Source: Streptococcus cristatus
GTDB taxonomy: Bacteria > Bacillota > Bacilli > Lactobacillales > Streptococcaceae
Direction: 5' to 3'
NCBI RefSeq assembly: GCF_003943505.1
Contig: NZ_RJPS01000015.1
Location: 1 to 35,485, forward strand
Length of the DNA: 35,485 nucleotides
The notes under the pieces were generated by a model. That model worked only from the letters and a program-made list of their open reading frames with translations, was not told where the DNA came from and ran no database searches. The translations under genes and the position numbers were made by a program. Below are positions 6,126 to 13,293 of this stretch, piece after piece; the stretch's first letter is position 1, and each line of letters begins with the position of its first letter.

Positions 6126-6401
6126 ATGTTTAAAGCACAACAAACACTTAACCAAGTAAAACAACTGCAGAGAGAAATGCACGATTTCAGCCTTGCCTTT
6201 TTACTCGGCCAGGAAATAGGCCTTTTCCCAGAAAACGAAACAGCCAAAGCGAAAGCTCAGGCGATGCATGACGCGAGCCATCTTTTAGATGATGTCCTAA
6301 AAGGTAAATCAGTTGACGAAGCGACAGCTCGCTTGAAGAAGACTATGGTCAAAGAGGTAGAAGAAACGAAGGAAGAGGTAAAAGAAGATGACGAGAGTTG
6401 A
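6126..6401 (+). CDS. Small hypothetical protein, 91 aa
   Basis: Not recognised. Helical, begins MFKAQQTLNQVKQLQREMHD, ends in a strongly acidic Glu/Lys tail (about residues 74-91). It starts one base after the previous stop, with AAGGAGAAATA upstream, so the two are co-translated. The next ORF starts inside its last codons. Confidence 0.65.
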   Translation: MFKAQQTLNQVKQLQREMHDFSLAFLLGQEIGLFPENETAKAKAQAMHDASHLLDDVLKGKSVDEATARLKKTMVKEVEETKEEVKEDDES

Positions 6402-6531
6402 GCTTGAAAATCGGGTGTGGCTGTTGGCCAACCATGAAGAAAAAAATGAATTATTGGATCTAGGTTTAGAATCCAAGGCTAGATATGTGAAGCGAGTCCT
6501 CGAGCTCGGGAAGGTGTACGCTCATGTTTAA
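6388..6531 (+). CDS. Tiny early protein, 47 aa
   Basis: Not recognised. The ATG at 6388 lies inside the end of the preceding gene, with GAAGAGGTAAAAGAAG upstream. Helical and charged, ending KRVLELGKVYAHV. Translational coupling on both sides (8-bp overlap with the next ORF) supports a real gene. Confidence 0.55.
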   Translation: MTRVELENRVWLLANHEEKNELLDLGLESKARYVKRVLELGKVYAHV

Positions 6532-6643
6532 TTATGACAGGATAGACGCGCTGCAGCCACCGATTGAAAAACCTGAGCGCCCTGATCCGGACAATTGGGT
6601 CTGGAATGGGAGTAGCTGGGTCTATGTGGGGGATGATGTATGA
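6524..6643 (+). CDS. Tiny Pro/Trp-rich protein, 39 aa
   Basis: Not recognised by name. It begins MFNYDRIDALQPPIEKPERP and ends with a Trp-rich part (NWVWNGSSWVYVGDD). No strong Shine-Dalgarno other than GGGAAGG about 14 nt upstream. It overlaps the previous stop by 8 bp and the next start by 4 bp (ATGA), so it is probably read by reinitiation. Confidence 0.5.
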   Translation: MFNYDRIDALQPPIEKPERPDPDNWVWNGSSWVYVGDDV

Positions 6644-6819
6644 TTGAGGAATTACAAGCAGAAATCGCCGAATGGCGCAGAGCTTACGCTCATTTAGGCG
6701 AGGAGTTCGGCCAGATCATCGACAAGCAGCAGGACAAGATTATCTCACTAACCACCGAAAACAGACGCTTAAAGCGTGAAAATTGGAACTTGAAACAGAC
6801 AAAAAGGAGAAGAAGATGA
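6640..6819 (+). CDS. Tiny coiled-coil protein, 59 aa
   Basis: Not recognised. An alpha-helical protein with heptad character (IIDKQQDKIISLTTENRRL, then KRENWNLKQ) ending in a run of Arg/Lys. The ATG overlaps the preceding stop as ATGA, and its own stop overlaps the next start as ATGA. The basic tail suggests nucleic-acid contact; not shown. Confidence 0.55.
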   Translation: MIEELQAEIAEWRRAYAHLGEEFGQIIDKQQDKIISLTTENRRLKRENWNLKQTKRRRR

Positions 6820-7049
6820 CGAATATACCTTCAAACAAAGGGCGAAGTTATATCAGGGTCGAAATATCGCCGAAACAAAAAGAATTGATTGAAGTTTTAG
6901 CTGAACTCGAAGGCTCTACATCAAAAGACTTGTTGAACAGAGTAGTCGAGCAATTTATCGACAGCAATCTAAGACTTATTGATGATTATAGAAACAGTTT
7001 GGACGAACTGAAGCAACAAAGTAGACGCAGAATGACAATGAGGGTTTAA
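6816..7049 (+). CDS. Ribbon-helix-helix-like small protein, 77 aa
   Basis: Start ATG 6816 with AAAAGGAGAAGAAG directly before it. The segment YIRVEISPKQKELIEVLAE, then SKDLLNRVVEQFI, looks like the beta-strand plus two helices of Arc/CopG-type DNA-binding proteins. The C-terminus is helical and basic. It sits 10 bp before recT. It may regulate the recombination genes or bind DNA; by motif only. Confidence 0.65.
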   Translation: MTNIPSNKGRSYIRVEISPKQKELIEVLAELEGSTSKDLLNRVVEQFIDSNLRLIDDYRNSLDELKQQSRRRMTMRV

Positions 7050-7059
7050 GGAGAAGAAA

Positions 7060-8013
7060 ATGACTAATGAAATCGCTAAATTTGACACGCTAACACCACA
7101 ACAGGCATTTAAAAGCCCGGCAGCGTTAGAGAGATTTAAGTCGGTATTAGACGGGAGTGAATCACAATTTGTCGCAAGTCTATTGTCGATTATAAATAAC
7201 AATAGTTATTTGGCCCAAGCCACAAATACAAGTATCATGAATGCCGCTATGAAAGCAGCGACTTTGAAGCTGCCGATTGAGCCAAGCCTCGGGATGGCGT
7301 ATGTAGTACCCTATAACCGAAGCGAGAAGCGTGGAAATACTTGGGTGAAAATAAATGAAGCTCAATTCCAGATGGGCTATAAAGGTTTCATTCAATTGGC
7401 TCAACGGAGCGGGCAAATCAGGAATATAAACTGCGATGTTGTCTACAAAGAAGAATTCTTGCGATACGACAAAGTTTACGGCACATTGCATCTAACGGAT
7501 GAACAAGTTGATAGCGGAGAGGTTGAAGGATATTTTGCAAGCTTGGAATTGATCAATGGATTCCGAAAAATGATTTTCTGGAAAAAAGAAAAGGTCATAG
7601 CACATGCTCAAAAATATTCCAAAACTTACGACAAGACAACTGGTGATTTTAAACCAGGGACACCTTGGAAAACTGAATTTGACGCCATGGCTCAAAAAAC
7701 GCTGATAAAAGAGCTTTTGAGCAAGTATGCGCCGCTTTCAATCGAATTACAAAAGGCTATTCTAGCCGACAATGAGGATTCAAATGTAAATGAAGTGAAG
7801 AGAGCAAAGGACATCACACCTCAAGAACCAGAAAATCTCTCTGATTTGCTGGGCACTCCAGAGGAAGCAGAACAAGCTAAAGATGTCACGCCTCTTGAAG
7901 ATGATGTTCAAAATTCGGCTACAGATAACGTTCCAGATTTTGTTGATCCAGAAACTGGAGAAATCAAAGCAAGCGAAGGAAATCTATTTGATAATTTAGA
8001 AGACCTTTCTTAA
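7060..8013 (+). CDS. recT: RecT family single-strand annealing protein
   Basis: Annealing recombinase for phage recombination and repair. In the 317-aa protein, residues about 15-215 carry the RecT core (SIMNAAMKAATLKLPIEPSL, then AYVVPYN, QFQMGYKGFIQLAQRSG, and TPWKTEFDAMAQKTLIKELLS). The rest is an acidic disordered tail (about 240-317), often used to contact SSB or the partner nuclease. AAGGAGAAGAAA precedes the ATG. The PD-(D/E)XK nuclease gene downstream is its expected partner, separated by a long stem-loop. Confidence 0.95.
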   Translation: MTNEIAKFDTLTPQQAFKSPAALERFKSVLDGSESQFVASLLSIINNNSYLAQATNTSIMNAAMKAATLKLPIEPSLGMAYVVPYNRSEKRGNTWVKINEAQFQMGYKGFIQLAQRSGQIRNINCDVVYKEEFLRYDKVYGTLHLTDEQVDSGEVEGYFASLELINGFRKMIFWKKEKVIAHAQKYSKTYDKTTGDFKPGTPWKTEFDAMAQKTLIKELLSKYAPLSIELQKAILADNEDSNVNEVKRAKDITPQEPENLSDLLGTPEEAEQAKDVTPLEDDVQNSATDNVPDFVDPETGEIKASEGNLFDNLEDLS

Positions 8014-8015
8014 CA

Positions 8016-8104
8016 CCTCTAAAACGCTCTCTGCGCCATTTTGAAAATTCGGTATATATTTTATCGAGCTAATCCATAAAATAGCGCAGAGACGAAATTA
8101 GAGG
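8016..8104 (+). ncRNA. Long structured stem-loop between recT and its nuclease
   Basis: The arms 8016-8042 and 8078-8104 pair as three helices: CCTCTAA/TTAGAGG (7 bp), TCTCTGCGC/GCGCAGAGA (9 bp) and ATTTT/AAAAT (5 bp). They are separated by a 5x5 internal loop and a C-A mismatch. The terminal loop is 35 nt. No T-tract follows, so it is not a simple terminator. It fills nearly all of the 122-bp gap between the two genes. It could be a processed RNA, an RNase III site or a translational control element. Confidence 0.55.
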
Positions 8105-8135
8105 GGATAGAATTGATTTTAGAAAGGGAAGATAG

Positions 8136-8969
8136 ATGGAACTTGTAAAATTAACCGAAGAAAATTATTACGAAGACAAAACTTGGCTATCGAACTCTCG
8201 CATGAAGCAGTATTTAGCTTGTGAAGCCAGAGCGTTAGCGATAGATGAAGGTCGCTGGGAGGATAAACGAGACAAAAAGCCTCTGATTTTCGGGAATTAT
8301 GTACATAGTCGCTTTGAAAGTCTTGAAGCGCACGAAAAATTCAAAGAGGAAAACAAGTCAGCGTTATTTTCTAGCAGGAAGCCTTATGGTCTGCTAAAAG
8401 ACTTTGAATTAGCAGAAGAGGTTATCAACGCTTTGGATAGCGATGAAGGATTTAAGCGGCTCTATGACGGATTTTCTGACGACGACGTGCGAAAGGAAAT
8501 GATCGTGACTGGTTTTGTCGAAGGTGTGCCGGTGAAAGGTAAGGTTGATAGCATCAATCTTAGCCGCGGATATTTCGTGGATCTAAAAACCATGAAATCT
8601 ATTTACGCTGAGGAATGGAACTCAGAGTTAAAAACGCGAGTTCCAGCTGCCGTCAACAACATTTTGAATTTTGGCTATCATGGACAGCTAGCTCTTTACC
8701 GCGAGTTGCTGAAGCAGATGTTAGATAAGGATTTTAGACCTCTGATTGTCGCGGTCAGCAAAGAAGCGGTTCCTGACAAGGAAATCCTGAAAATTGATGA
8801 GGAGTGGCTTGAAGAAGGTTTTGCTGGTATTAAAGAAAATATCGTGCACGTCTGGCAAGTCATCCAAGGCCAGGTCAAACCTCAGAAATGCGGACATTGC
8901 GATTATTGCCGTAGCCAGAAAAAACTGGATTTGGTAGTAAGTCTGAATGACTTGATCGGAGGCGTTTGA
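8136..8969 (+). CDS. PD-(D/E)XK exonuclease, RecT partner
   Basis: Putative 5'-3' dsDNA exonuclease of the RecE/Cas4-like (exodeoxyribonuclease VIII-like) group, 277 aa. Visible motifs: LSNSRMKQYLACEARAL near the N-terminus, FGNYVHSRFE (conserved His), GKVDSIN then YFVDLKTMKS (the D...D-x-K active site, about residues 138-156), and YHGQLALYRELL (QxxxY, about 183). The C-terminal CGHCDYCRSQKK is a cysteine cluster like that of the iron-sulfur or zinc forms of this fold. GAAAGGGAAGATAG precedes the ATG. Together with RecT it makes a two-component recombination system. Confidence 0.85.
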   Translation: MELVKLTEENYYEDKTWLSNSRMKQYLACEARALAIDEGRWEDKRDKKPLIFGNYVHSRFESLEAHEKFKEENKSALFSSRKPYGLLKDFELAEEVINALDSDEGFKRLYDGFSDDDVRKEMIVTGFVEGVPVKGKVDSINLSRGYFVDLKTMKSIYAEEWNSELKTRVPAAVNNILNFGYHGQLALYRELLKQMLDKDFRPLIVAVSKEAVPDKEILKIDEEWLEEGFAGIKENIVHVWQVIQGQVKPQKCGHCDYCRSQKKLDLVVSLNDLIGGV

Positions 8970-9202
8970 TGATCTATCTCTACGAGAACCATTTAGGCGG
9001 CTGGTATACGCTGGATCACTATGAAGAGCCAGACTACTGCGGAACGTGCAGAAGCTTTGACGAATATATCGGGGCGTTTCGCAGTATGGAAGACGTCGCG
9101 CTGAAGCTGCTGAAAGAAGATGCTTCAGACGAAGAAATCCAGCGAGTGACTGGATTGAAAGTGATTATTAAATTTGAAAAAGCGAGGAAAGAAAATGATT
9201 GA
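8969..9202 (+). CDS. Small phage protein, 77 aa
   Basis: A common phage early protein beginning MIYLYENHLGGWYTLDHY. It has two cysteines (DYCGTC) and an acidic helical part. Start taken as ATG 8969, overlapping the previous stop by one base (TGATG). I know of similar sequences in streptococcal and lactococcal phages but no function. Confidence 0.7.
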   Translation: MIYLYENHLGGWYTLDHYEEPDYCGTCRSFDEYIGAFRSMEDVALKLLKEDASDEEIQRVTGLKVIIKFEKARKEND

Positions 9203-9290
9203 TTTTATTAAAGATGCCGGAATGGCGCTGGTTTGGCTGTTGCTAGGATATTTTATCGGCGAAAGCAACGCTAGAAAAGATAAGAAATAG
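9195..9290 (+). CDS. Tiny membrane protein, 31 aa
   Basis: Begins MIDFIKDAGMALVWLLLGYF and ends with a basic tail (ARKDKK). It is a single transmembrane helix, N-terminus probably outside. The ATG at 9195 has GAGGAAAGAAA upstream and overlaps the previous stop by 8 bp. Too short to assign. Confidence 0.55.
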   Translation: MIDFIKDAGMALVWLLLGYFIGESNARKDKK

Positions 9291-9398
9291 CCCAAAACCA
9301 ACAATTTCCATTTTGGAAACAACTCAAAAAATAACGTGCCGTGAACCACGAAAAAAGCGAACTAGAAACGTCAAAAACGGTCATGTGACCTTGGACGA

Positions 9399-9447
9399 GC
9401 GACTGCCCGTATTTAGCCAAACTCAAACAAAGGCAGTCGCGTTTTTT
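9399..9447 (+). promoter_or_regulatory. Hairpin with U-tract directly before the methylase start
   Basis: GCGACTGCC (9399-9407) pairs with GGCAGTCGC (9432-9440), 9 bp, followed by GTTTTTTG and, five bases later, the methylase ATG (9453). It has the shape of an intrinsic terminator. No Shine-Dalgarno is visible between hairpin and ATG. The 162-bp gap also holds smaller hairpins (CCAAAA 9292-9297/TTTTGG 9311-9316; GGTCA/TGACC at 9379-9390). It probably limits or times methylase expression. Confidence 0.6.
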
Positions 9448-9452
9448 GAAAA

Positions 9453-10244
9453 ATGAAATCTCTTTTACGATATCCAGGCAGCAAATGGAATCTTGCTGAT
9501 AGGATTGTAGAATTATTGCCAGAGCACAAAACCTACCTAGAACCTTATTTTGGTAGTGGTGCGGTACTTTTTACCAAACAGCCTAGCGCGATTGAGACAG
9601 TCAACGACCTGAATGATGATGTCGTCAATCTTTTTGAGGTAATACAACAGGAACCTGAAGCACTGGCCGAAAAAATCTTTCTGACTCCGTACAGTCGAAA
9701 AATTTATGACAAAGCTTGGGAAGTTCGACCAGAGAATGAGATTGATAAAGCTCTAAATTTTGTCATACGCTCTGTTATGAGCCACGGCTTTCGTCCTACG
9801 GAAAAATCTGGTTGGAAAAATGATGTTAATGGTCGAGAAAAGGCTTATGCGGTTAGGCACTGGAATGATTTACCTAAAATTATCCAAGAAATGACTCTAC
9901 GATTAAAACAAGTTCAAATCGAATGTCGGCCAGCGATTGAATTGATAGATAAATACAGTCGGGAAGATGTCTGCATGTATGTAGACCCGCCTTACCTCCT
10001 CAGCACAAGAACCAGAAAGCAATACACGGTGGAAATGGAAGACCATGATCACGAGGAATTGCTGGATATCCTGAACCAATCTAGGGCAAGAATTCTCTTA
10101 AGCGGTTATGACAGTGAACTTTATAACAAGCAACTGAGAAACTGGGAAAGAGTTGAGTTTGCGGCTACTGCAGAGCATGGCTTACCTAGAACAGAAATTT
10201 TTTGGATGAACTATCAACCAAAGAAGCAATTATTATTATTTTGA
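9453..10244 (+). CDS. dam: Dam-type DNA N6-adenine methyltransferase (orphan)
   Basis: D12-class methyltransferase of 263 aa, same family as Dam and DpnM, so GATC is the likely target (inferred). N-terminal RYPGSKW (residues 6-12) and EPYFGSG (30-36) form the S-adenosylmethionine site; DPPY at 178-181 is the catalytic motif. A conserved family segment reads RSVMSHGFRP. No restriction endonuclease lies beside it, so it most likely protects phage DNA against host DpnII-like restriction or marks DNA for packaging or replication. The start matches family N-termini, but no ribosome binding site is visible and a terminator-like hairpin ends 12 bases upstream. Confidence 0.92.
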   Translation: MKSLLRYPGSKWNLADRIVELLPEHKTYLEPYFGSGAVLFTKQPSAIETVNDLNDDVVNLFEVIQQEPEALAEKIFLTPYSRKIYDKAWEVRPENEIDKALNFVIRSVMSHGFRPTEKSGWKNDVNGREKAYAVRHWNDLPKIIQEMTLRLKQVQIECRPAIELIDKYSREDVCMYVDPPYLLSTRTRKQYTVEMEDHDHEELLDILNQSRARILLSGYDSELYNKQLRNWERVEFAATAEHGLPRTEIFWMNYQPKKQLLLF

Positions 10245-10255
10245 AGGAGCAACAA

Positions 10256-10591
10256 ATGCAAAAAACAGCGGTAATTAACACGCCTTTTACAATCGTAACA
10301 AGCAAAACAGAACAGAATATCGAAATTGTCGGAAGTTCGTTGTGGAGTCCAGTGGCAGAATTTGTAAAACAAGATAGACAGCTATCACTCGACGAAAACG
10401 GCGACTTATTCGAGCCTGAATACAAGCTGGTGCTAGAAGCTAAGCAATCTGTTGATATGATTTTGGATAGCGCCTATGCAGCCGGAGAATTTGCAAAAGA
10501 TACCAAAGAAGTTCAGACTCTCTTTAAATTTATTGAAGAAAACAAAAAGAATCTATTTGAAGAATTGGGATTCCACGGAGTCTTGCTATGA
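10256..10591 (+). CDS. Conserved phage hypothetical protein, 111 aa
   Basis: Not recognised. Begins MQKTAVINTPFTIVTSK. An N-terminal beta-rich part is followed by two helices; acidic overall. Start at ATG 10256 because GAAGGAGCAACAA is directly upstream; a longer frame from 10202 lies within dam. Its stop overlaps the RusA start (ATGA), suggesting coupled translation and a DNA-metabolism context. Confidence 0.65.
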   Translation: MQKTAVINTPFTIVTSKTEQNIEIVGSSLWSPVAEFVKQDRQLSLDENGDLFEPEYKLVLEAKQSVDMILDSAYAAGEFAKDTKEVQTLFKFIEENKKNLFEELGFHGVLL

Positions 10592-11013
10592 AACTTGTCC
10601 TGAATATTGAACCAAAGCCACAATCACGGCCAAGATTTGCGAGACGTGGAAATTTTACCACGACTTACGAGGACAGTGACATGAAAGTATGGCGTAATCA
10701 ATGCCAGTTTTTGGTTGCTAATCAGTACTGGGGTCAGCCTATGCTTGAGGGAGCGCTGAGGGCGAGGGTGAGATTTTACATCAAGCCCCCCCAATACATC
10801 TCTAAGGTCAAAAGGAATCAGCAGGCACTCCTGGACGAGATTATTCCAGTAGGAAAGAAGCCTGATATTGATAATTACGAAAAAGCACTATATGACAGCA
10901 TGAGCGGAATTGTCTTTCAGGACGATGGTCAGATAGCTTTGCATGATGTAGGCAAATTCTACAGTCTAAACCCTCGTATCGAGGTGGAAATAGAGGTTAT
11001 GGAATGGAACTAA
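10588..11013 (+). CDS. rusA: RusA family Holliday junction resolvase
   Basis: Resolves recombination intermediates before packaging. The 141-aa length matches RusA. The signature KPDIDNYEKALYDSMSG (about residues 91-107) then VFQDDGQI holds the conserved aspartates used for metal binding. Basic N-terminus (KPQSRPRFARRG). The gene starts in the stop of the previous gene and overlaps the next by 10 bp. It completes a recombination set with RecT and the exonuclease. Confidence 0.93.
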   Translation: MKLVLNIEPKPQSRPRFARRGNFTTTYEDSDMKVWRNQCQFLVANQYWGQPMLEGALRARVRFYIKPPQYISKVKRNQQALLDEIIPVGKKPDIDNYEKALYDSMSGIVFQDDGQIALHDVGKFYSLNPRIEVEIEVMEWN

Positions 11014-11318
11014 TTAAAGACAGTGTAAAGTTTGCCGCTAGCTTGCTAATTGCGATGGCTGCCTGGATTGGATATGGCTATCTGATGTACCAATCAGGGT
11101 ACAACCAAGCTAAAAGCGAGGTTCGGCCTATTATCATTCACAAGGCAGACAATGCAGGTGCTGAGATGCACGGCAGAATCACGGACAAGGAAATCATAGA
11201 GGGTCGCTACACGGTTACAGCTGGAGCGTACGGAAAGTTTCTTGTGACCAAGGAGCAGTACGAGAGTTTGAGTGTAGGGGATGAAATTCCTGATTATTTG
11301 AGAGGAGTTGGAAAATGA
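11004..11318 (+). CDS. DUF1372 family membrane protein
   Basis: Streptococcal-phage DUF1372-type protein, 104 aa. One N-terminal transmembrane helix (about residues 10-29, ASLLIAMAAWIGYGYLMY) is followed by an extracytoplasmic or cytosolic beta domain (ITDKEIIEGRYTVTAGAYG, FLVTKEQYESLSVGDEIP). Function unknown in the family. GGAAATAGAGGTTATGG precedes the start. Confidence 0.8.
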   Translation: MELIKDSVKFAASLLIAMAAWIGYGYLMYQSGYNQAKSEVRPIIIHKADNAGAEMHGRITDKEIIEGRYTVTAGAYGKFLVTKEQYESLSVGDEIPDYLRGVGK

Positions 11319-11755
11319 TGTTAAAAATAAGAGTATTTGCGAAAGAGCTGTCTAAGATGTTTTGGCCTGAAGATATTGTCTATATAGACTACAGAGATAA
11401 GACCGTAACAGTTAGAGGCTGTCAGCATTTAGATTGTGATACCTGTCATGATGAATATAGTTGGGAAAAATGCGAAATAATGCGCTTTACAGATGTTTTG
11501 GATAATTCAGAGCCAAGAAAAGAAATCTTTGAGGGGGATGTTGTGAAAACCACTAGATTTGTTGGTAGAGCTGATGAAACAGGAGGTTACTATGAGTATG
11601 ACAAGGAATTGATAGGAGTTGTCAAGAAGCTTGAAGGAACTTGGGTAATTGACACAGGAAATGACGCAGTGCCTCTGTGGTCTGAAATCGAAGAAAATGA
11701 AGTTATGGGCAACATCTATGAAAATCAAGAATATTTAAAGAACAGAGGTAATTAA
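11315..11755 (+). CDS. YopX-like phage protein
   Basis: Protein of 146 aa. The C-terminal two thirds has the YopX pattern: KEIFEGDVV (about residues 70-78), a central WVID strand, and the ending EVMGNIYENQEYL. The N-terminal part has four cysteines (GCQHLDCDTCHDE, EKCE), which may bind metal. Start ATG 11315 overlaps the previous stop (ATGATG), with AGAGGAGTTGGAAA upstream. Role of YopX proteins unknown. Confidence 0.75.
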   Translation: MMLKIRVFAKELSKMFWPEDIVYIDYRDKTVTVRGCQHLDCDTCHDEYSWEKCEIMRFTDVLDNSEPRKEIFEGDVVKTTRFVGRADETGGYYEYDKELIGVVKKLEGTWVIDTGNDAVPLWSEIEENEVMGNIYENQEYLKNRGN

Positions 11756-11756
11756 G

Positions 11757-12188
11757 ATGACCAAAACTATTGAAATCCCAGATTGGTGCTCCATGTGGGG
11801 CACCAAAGATGAGCGTTATGGTTCACTAGAAGAACTTAAAGAATTGTTACTCTACAAGCGTATCGTGAAATGGGATAAAGACTTTCTACTGCTTGAAGAT
11901 GGCACAAAGGTCACTATTGAAATGTCTGAAAGTGATTGCTGTGCCTCAGCAGGTGGAGAGTTCAAGAATGTCACACTAGACGCAGTCATTACTGATGTAA
12001 AAATCGGAGAACCCACAAAATTCGACAATGGCGACGGGACCACTTGTGAGAATACGGTCACTATTTACCACAATCAAAATCCAATAGCTTTAGCAGAATG
12101 TGAGGCTGATGATGGCAATGGTGGCTATTACTACAGTGTAGGGTCACTAGTTATTGGAAAAATCCACTTTCCAGTAGTAGAGGCGTAG
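11757..12188 (+). CDS. Phage hypothetical protein, 143 aa, possibly DUF7448-like
   Basis: Acidic beta-rich protein. The segment LLEDGTKVTIEMSESDCCAS resembles a family of phage proteins with a conserved DCC motif (I think DUF7448, low certainty). Further on are NGDGTTCENTVTIYH and a Gly/Tyr-rich stretch GNGGYYYSVGS. It begins two bases after the previous stop, with AACAGAGGTAATTAAG upstream. Confidence 0.65.
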   Translation: MTKTIEIPDWCSMWGTKDERYGSLEELKELLLYKRIVKWDKDFLLLEDGTKVTIEMSESDCCASAGGEFKNVTLDAVITDVKIGEPTKFDNGDGTTCENTVTIYHNQNPIALAECEADDGNGGYYYSVGSLVIGKIHFPVVEA

Positions 12189-12200
12189 GAGGAAGTTATT

Positions 12201-12428
12201 ATGACAGAAACTCAAGAGCCTTGCTTGGCAAAAATAGGTAAAAATTGGGAAAGAGCCGATTTTATTGGAGTATTTCAATATTCTTATACTCATGGAGATA
12301 GCCCAATGGTTGGTGGTTATAGAGCTGGACAGGTTTCATATCCAGTTGTAGTTGTTCGCTTTGGTGGTAAATTGTATCAGTTAAAACTTGGTGAAATTGA
12401 CTTTTGTGAGGTAAAAAATGAGACCTAG
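12201..12428 (+). CDS. Small hypothetical protein, 75 aa
   Basis: Not recognised. Single-domain, beta-rich, with conserved-looking FIGVFQYSYTHGDSPMVGG and a run of valines (YPVVVVRFGGKLYQL). GTAGGAGGAAGTTATT precedes the ATG. Overlaps the next gene by 11 bp. Confidence 0.6.
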   Translation: MTETQEPCLAKIGKNWERADFIGVFQYSYTHGDSPMVGGYRAGQVSYPVVVVRFGGKLYQLKLGEIDFCEVKNET

Positions 12429-12663
12429 AAAATATCCATATTCTGGAAGACCTAAGCTGATTAGACAGGCTTTGCCAAGGTTCATCCTGTTAGGCAATAT
12501 CGCATTCAATAGAGATTTGGTGAAATACATTGATACAATGAAACAAGTGGCACCAAATCAAACGATCGTCTATTTTAAAATTCCTAAATTCCTTTCGCAC
12601 GAGGAAAAGCATGTGCGGGTACCTCTCGAAATCGATGAGGTGGTCAAGATTTTAAACCGATGA
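12418..12663 (+). CDS. Small basic hypothetical protein, 81 aa
   Basis: Not recognised. Begins MRPRKYPYSGRPKLIRQALP; basic N-terminus, then a hydrophobic strand/helix mix. GTGAGGTAAAA lies upstream of the ATG inside the previous gene. It is the last gene before the ArpU-like late regulator. Confidence 0.6.
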   Translation: MRPRKYPYSGRPKLIRQALPRFILLGNIAFNRDLVKYIDTMKQVAPNQTIVYFKIPKFLSHEEKHVRVPLEIDEVVKILNR

Positions 12664-12681
12664 AAAACAAAAAAGCCAAGG

Positions 12682-12744
12682 CTCTCTGCCTCAGCTAATA
12701 GTTTTCTCGCAAAGACTATTATACCATAAAAAGGAGACAGAGAG
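12682..12744 (+). promoter_or_regulatory. Structured leader of the late-regulator gene
   Basis: CTCTCTG (12682-12688) can pair with CAGAGAG (12738-12744), which takes in the first base of the GTG start. Inside is a second helix TAATAGT/ACTATTA (12696-12702/12715-12721) followed by the AAGGAG ribosome binding site. This fold would restrict access to the start codon. A -10-like TATTAT overlaps the inner arm, but no matching -35 is clear. Confidence 0.4.
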
Positions 12745-13205
12745 TGAACAAGGCTAAAGAGCTCTTGAAAGAGTTGCAGGATCTGGACATGGACATCCAA
12801 AGCCGTATAGATGAAATCAACGAGCTTGAGGCAGGCTTGCTCTCAAGTCCCAAATGGTCAGATGTTAAAGTTCAAGGCGGCCAGACCAGAAAAGTTGATG
12901 ATGTCTATGCTCAGCTTATCGTGATGAAAGAGGCGATAGAGCAAGATACCAAGGAAGTTATTGATAGGAAACTTGAACTTGGTAGGCTTATAAATAAGCT
13001 TAAAAATCCAAAGCACAGAACTATCTTGAGGATGACCTACATCAACAAAATGTATGTCGATGACATCTGTGACAGTATGGGAGGTATGAGCTCACCTACT
13101 TATTACCGCTTGAAAAAGCAGGCAGTGAATGAGCTTGATGTTATTCTTACAGAATTGATAGTAAATGATAGTGATTGTACAGGCATGAAGTCTAAAATCT
13201 GTTAG
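12744..13205 (+). CDS. ArpU/DUF1492-type late transcription regulator
   Basis: Protein of 153 aa of the ArpU/RinA-like group that controls packaging and structural genes in Gram-positive phages. The N-terminal half is coiled coil (KAKELLKELQDLDMDIQSR). The C-terminal half is a sigma-70 region-4-like helix-turn-helix (ILRMTYINKMYVDDICDSMG, SSPTYYRLKKQAVNEL). The start is GTG at 12744, with AAAAAGGAGACAGA at good spacing. Last early gene; followed by a terminator and then the terminase genes, as expected. Confidence 0.85.
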   Translation: MNKAKELLKELQDLDMDIQSRIDEINELEAGLLSSPKWSDVKVQGGQTRKVDDVYAQLIVMKEAIEQDTKEVIDRKLELGRLINKLKNPKHRTILRMTYINKMYVDDICDSMGGMSSPTYYRLKKQAVNELDVILTELIVNDSDCTGMKSKIC

Positions 13206-13224
13206 AATGGTAGTATCAAGAATT

Positions 13225-13265
13225 AAGGGTAAGGCACCTATGAAGTGTCTGCCCTTTTCTTTTTC
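13225..13265 (+). terminator. Terminator between early and late regions
   Basis: AAGGGTA (13225-13231) pairs with TGCCCTT (13250-13256), with an inner GCAC/GTGT helix and small bulges, then TTCTTTTTC. It separates the ArpU-like gene from TerS. In many relatives this gap also contains the late promoter; I see no clear promoter here. Confidence 0.65.
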
Positions 13266-13293
13266 TCAAAACAAACAAAGCAGGGAGGAGGGC

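Noticed and set aside
13207..13293. N-terminal extension of the small terminase to 13207
   Set aside because: It would run through a terminator and lacks a ribosome binding site, while ATG 13294 has a very strong one.
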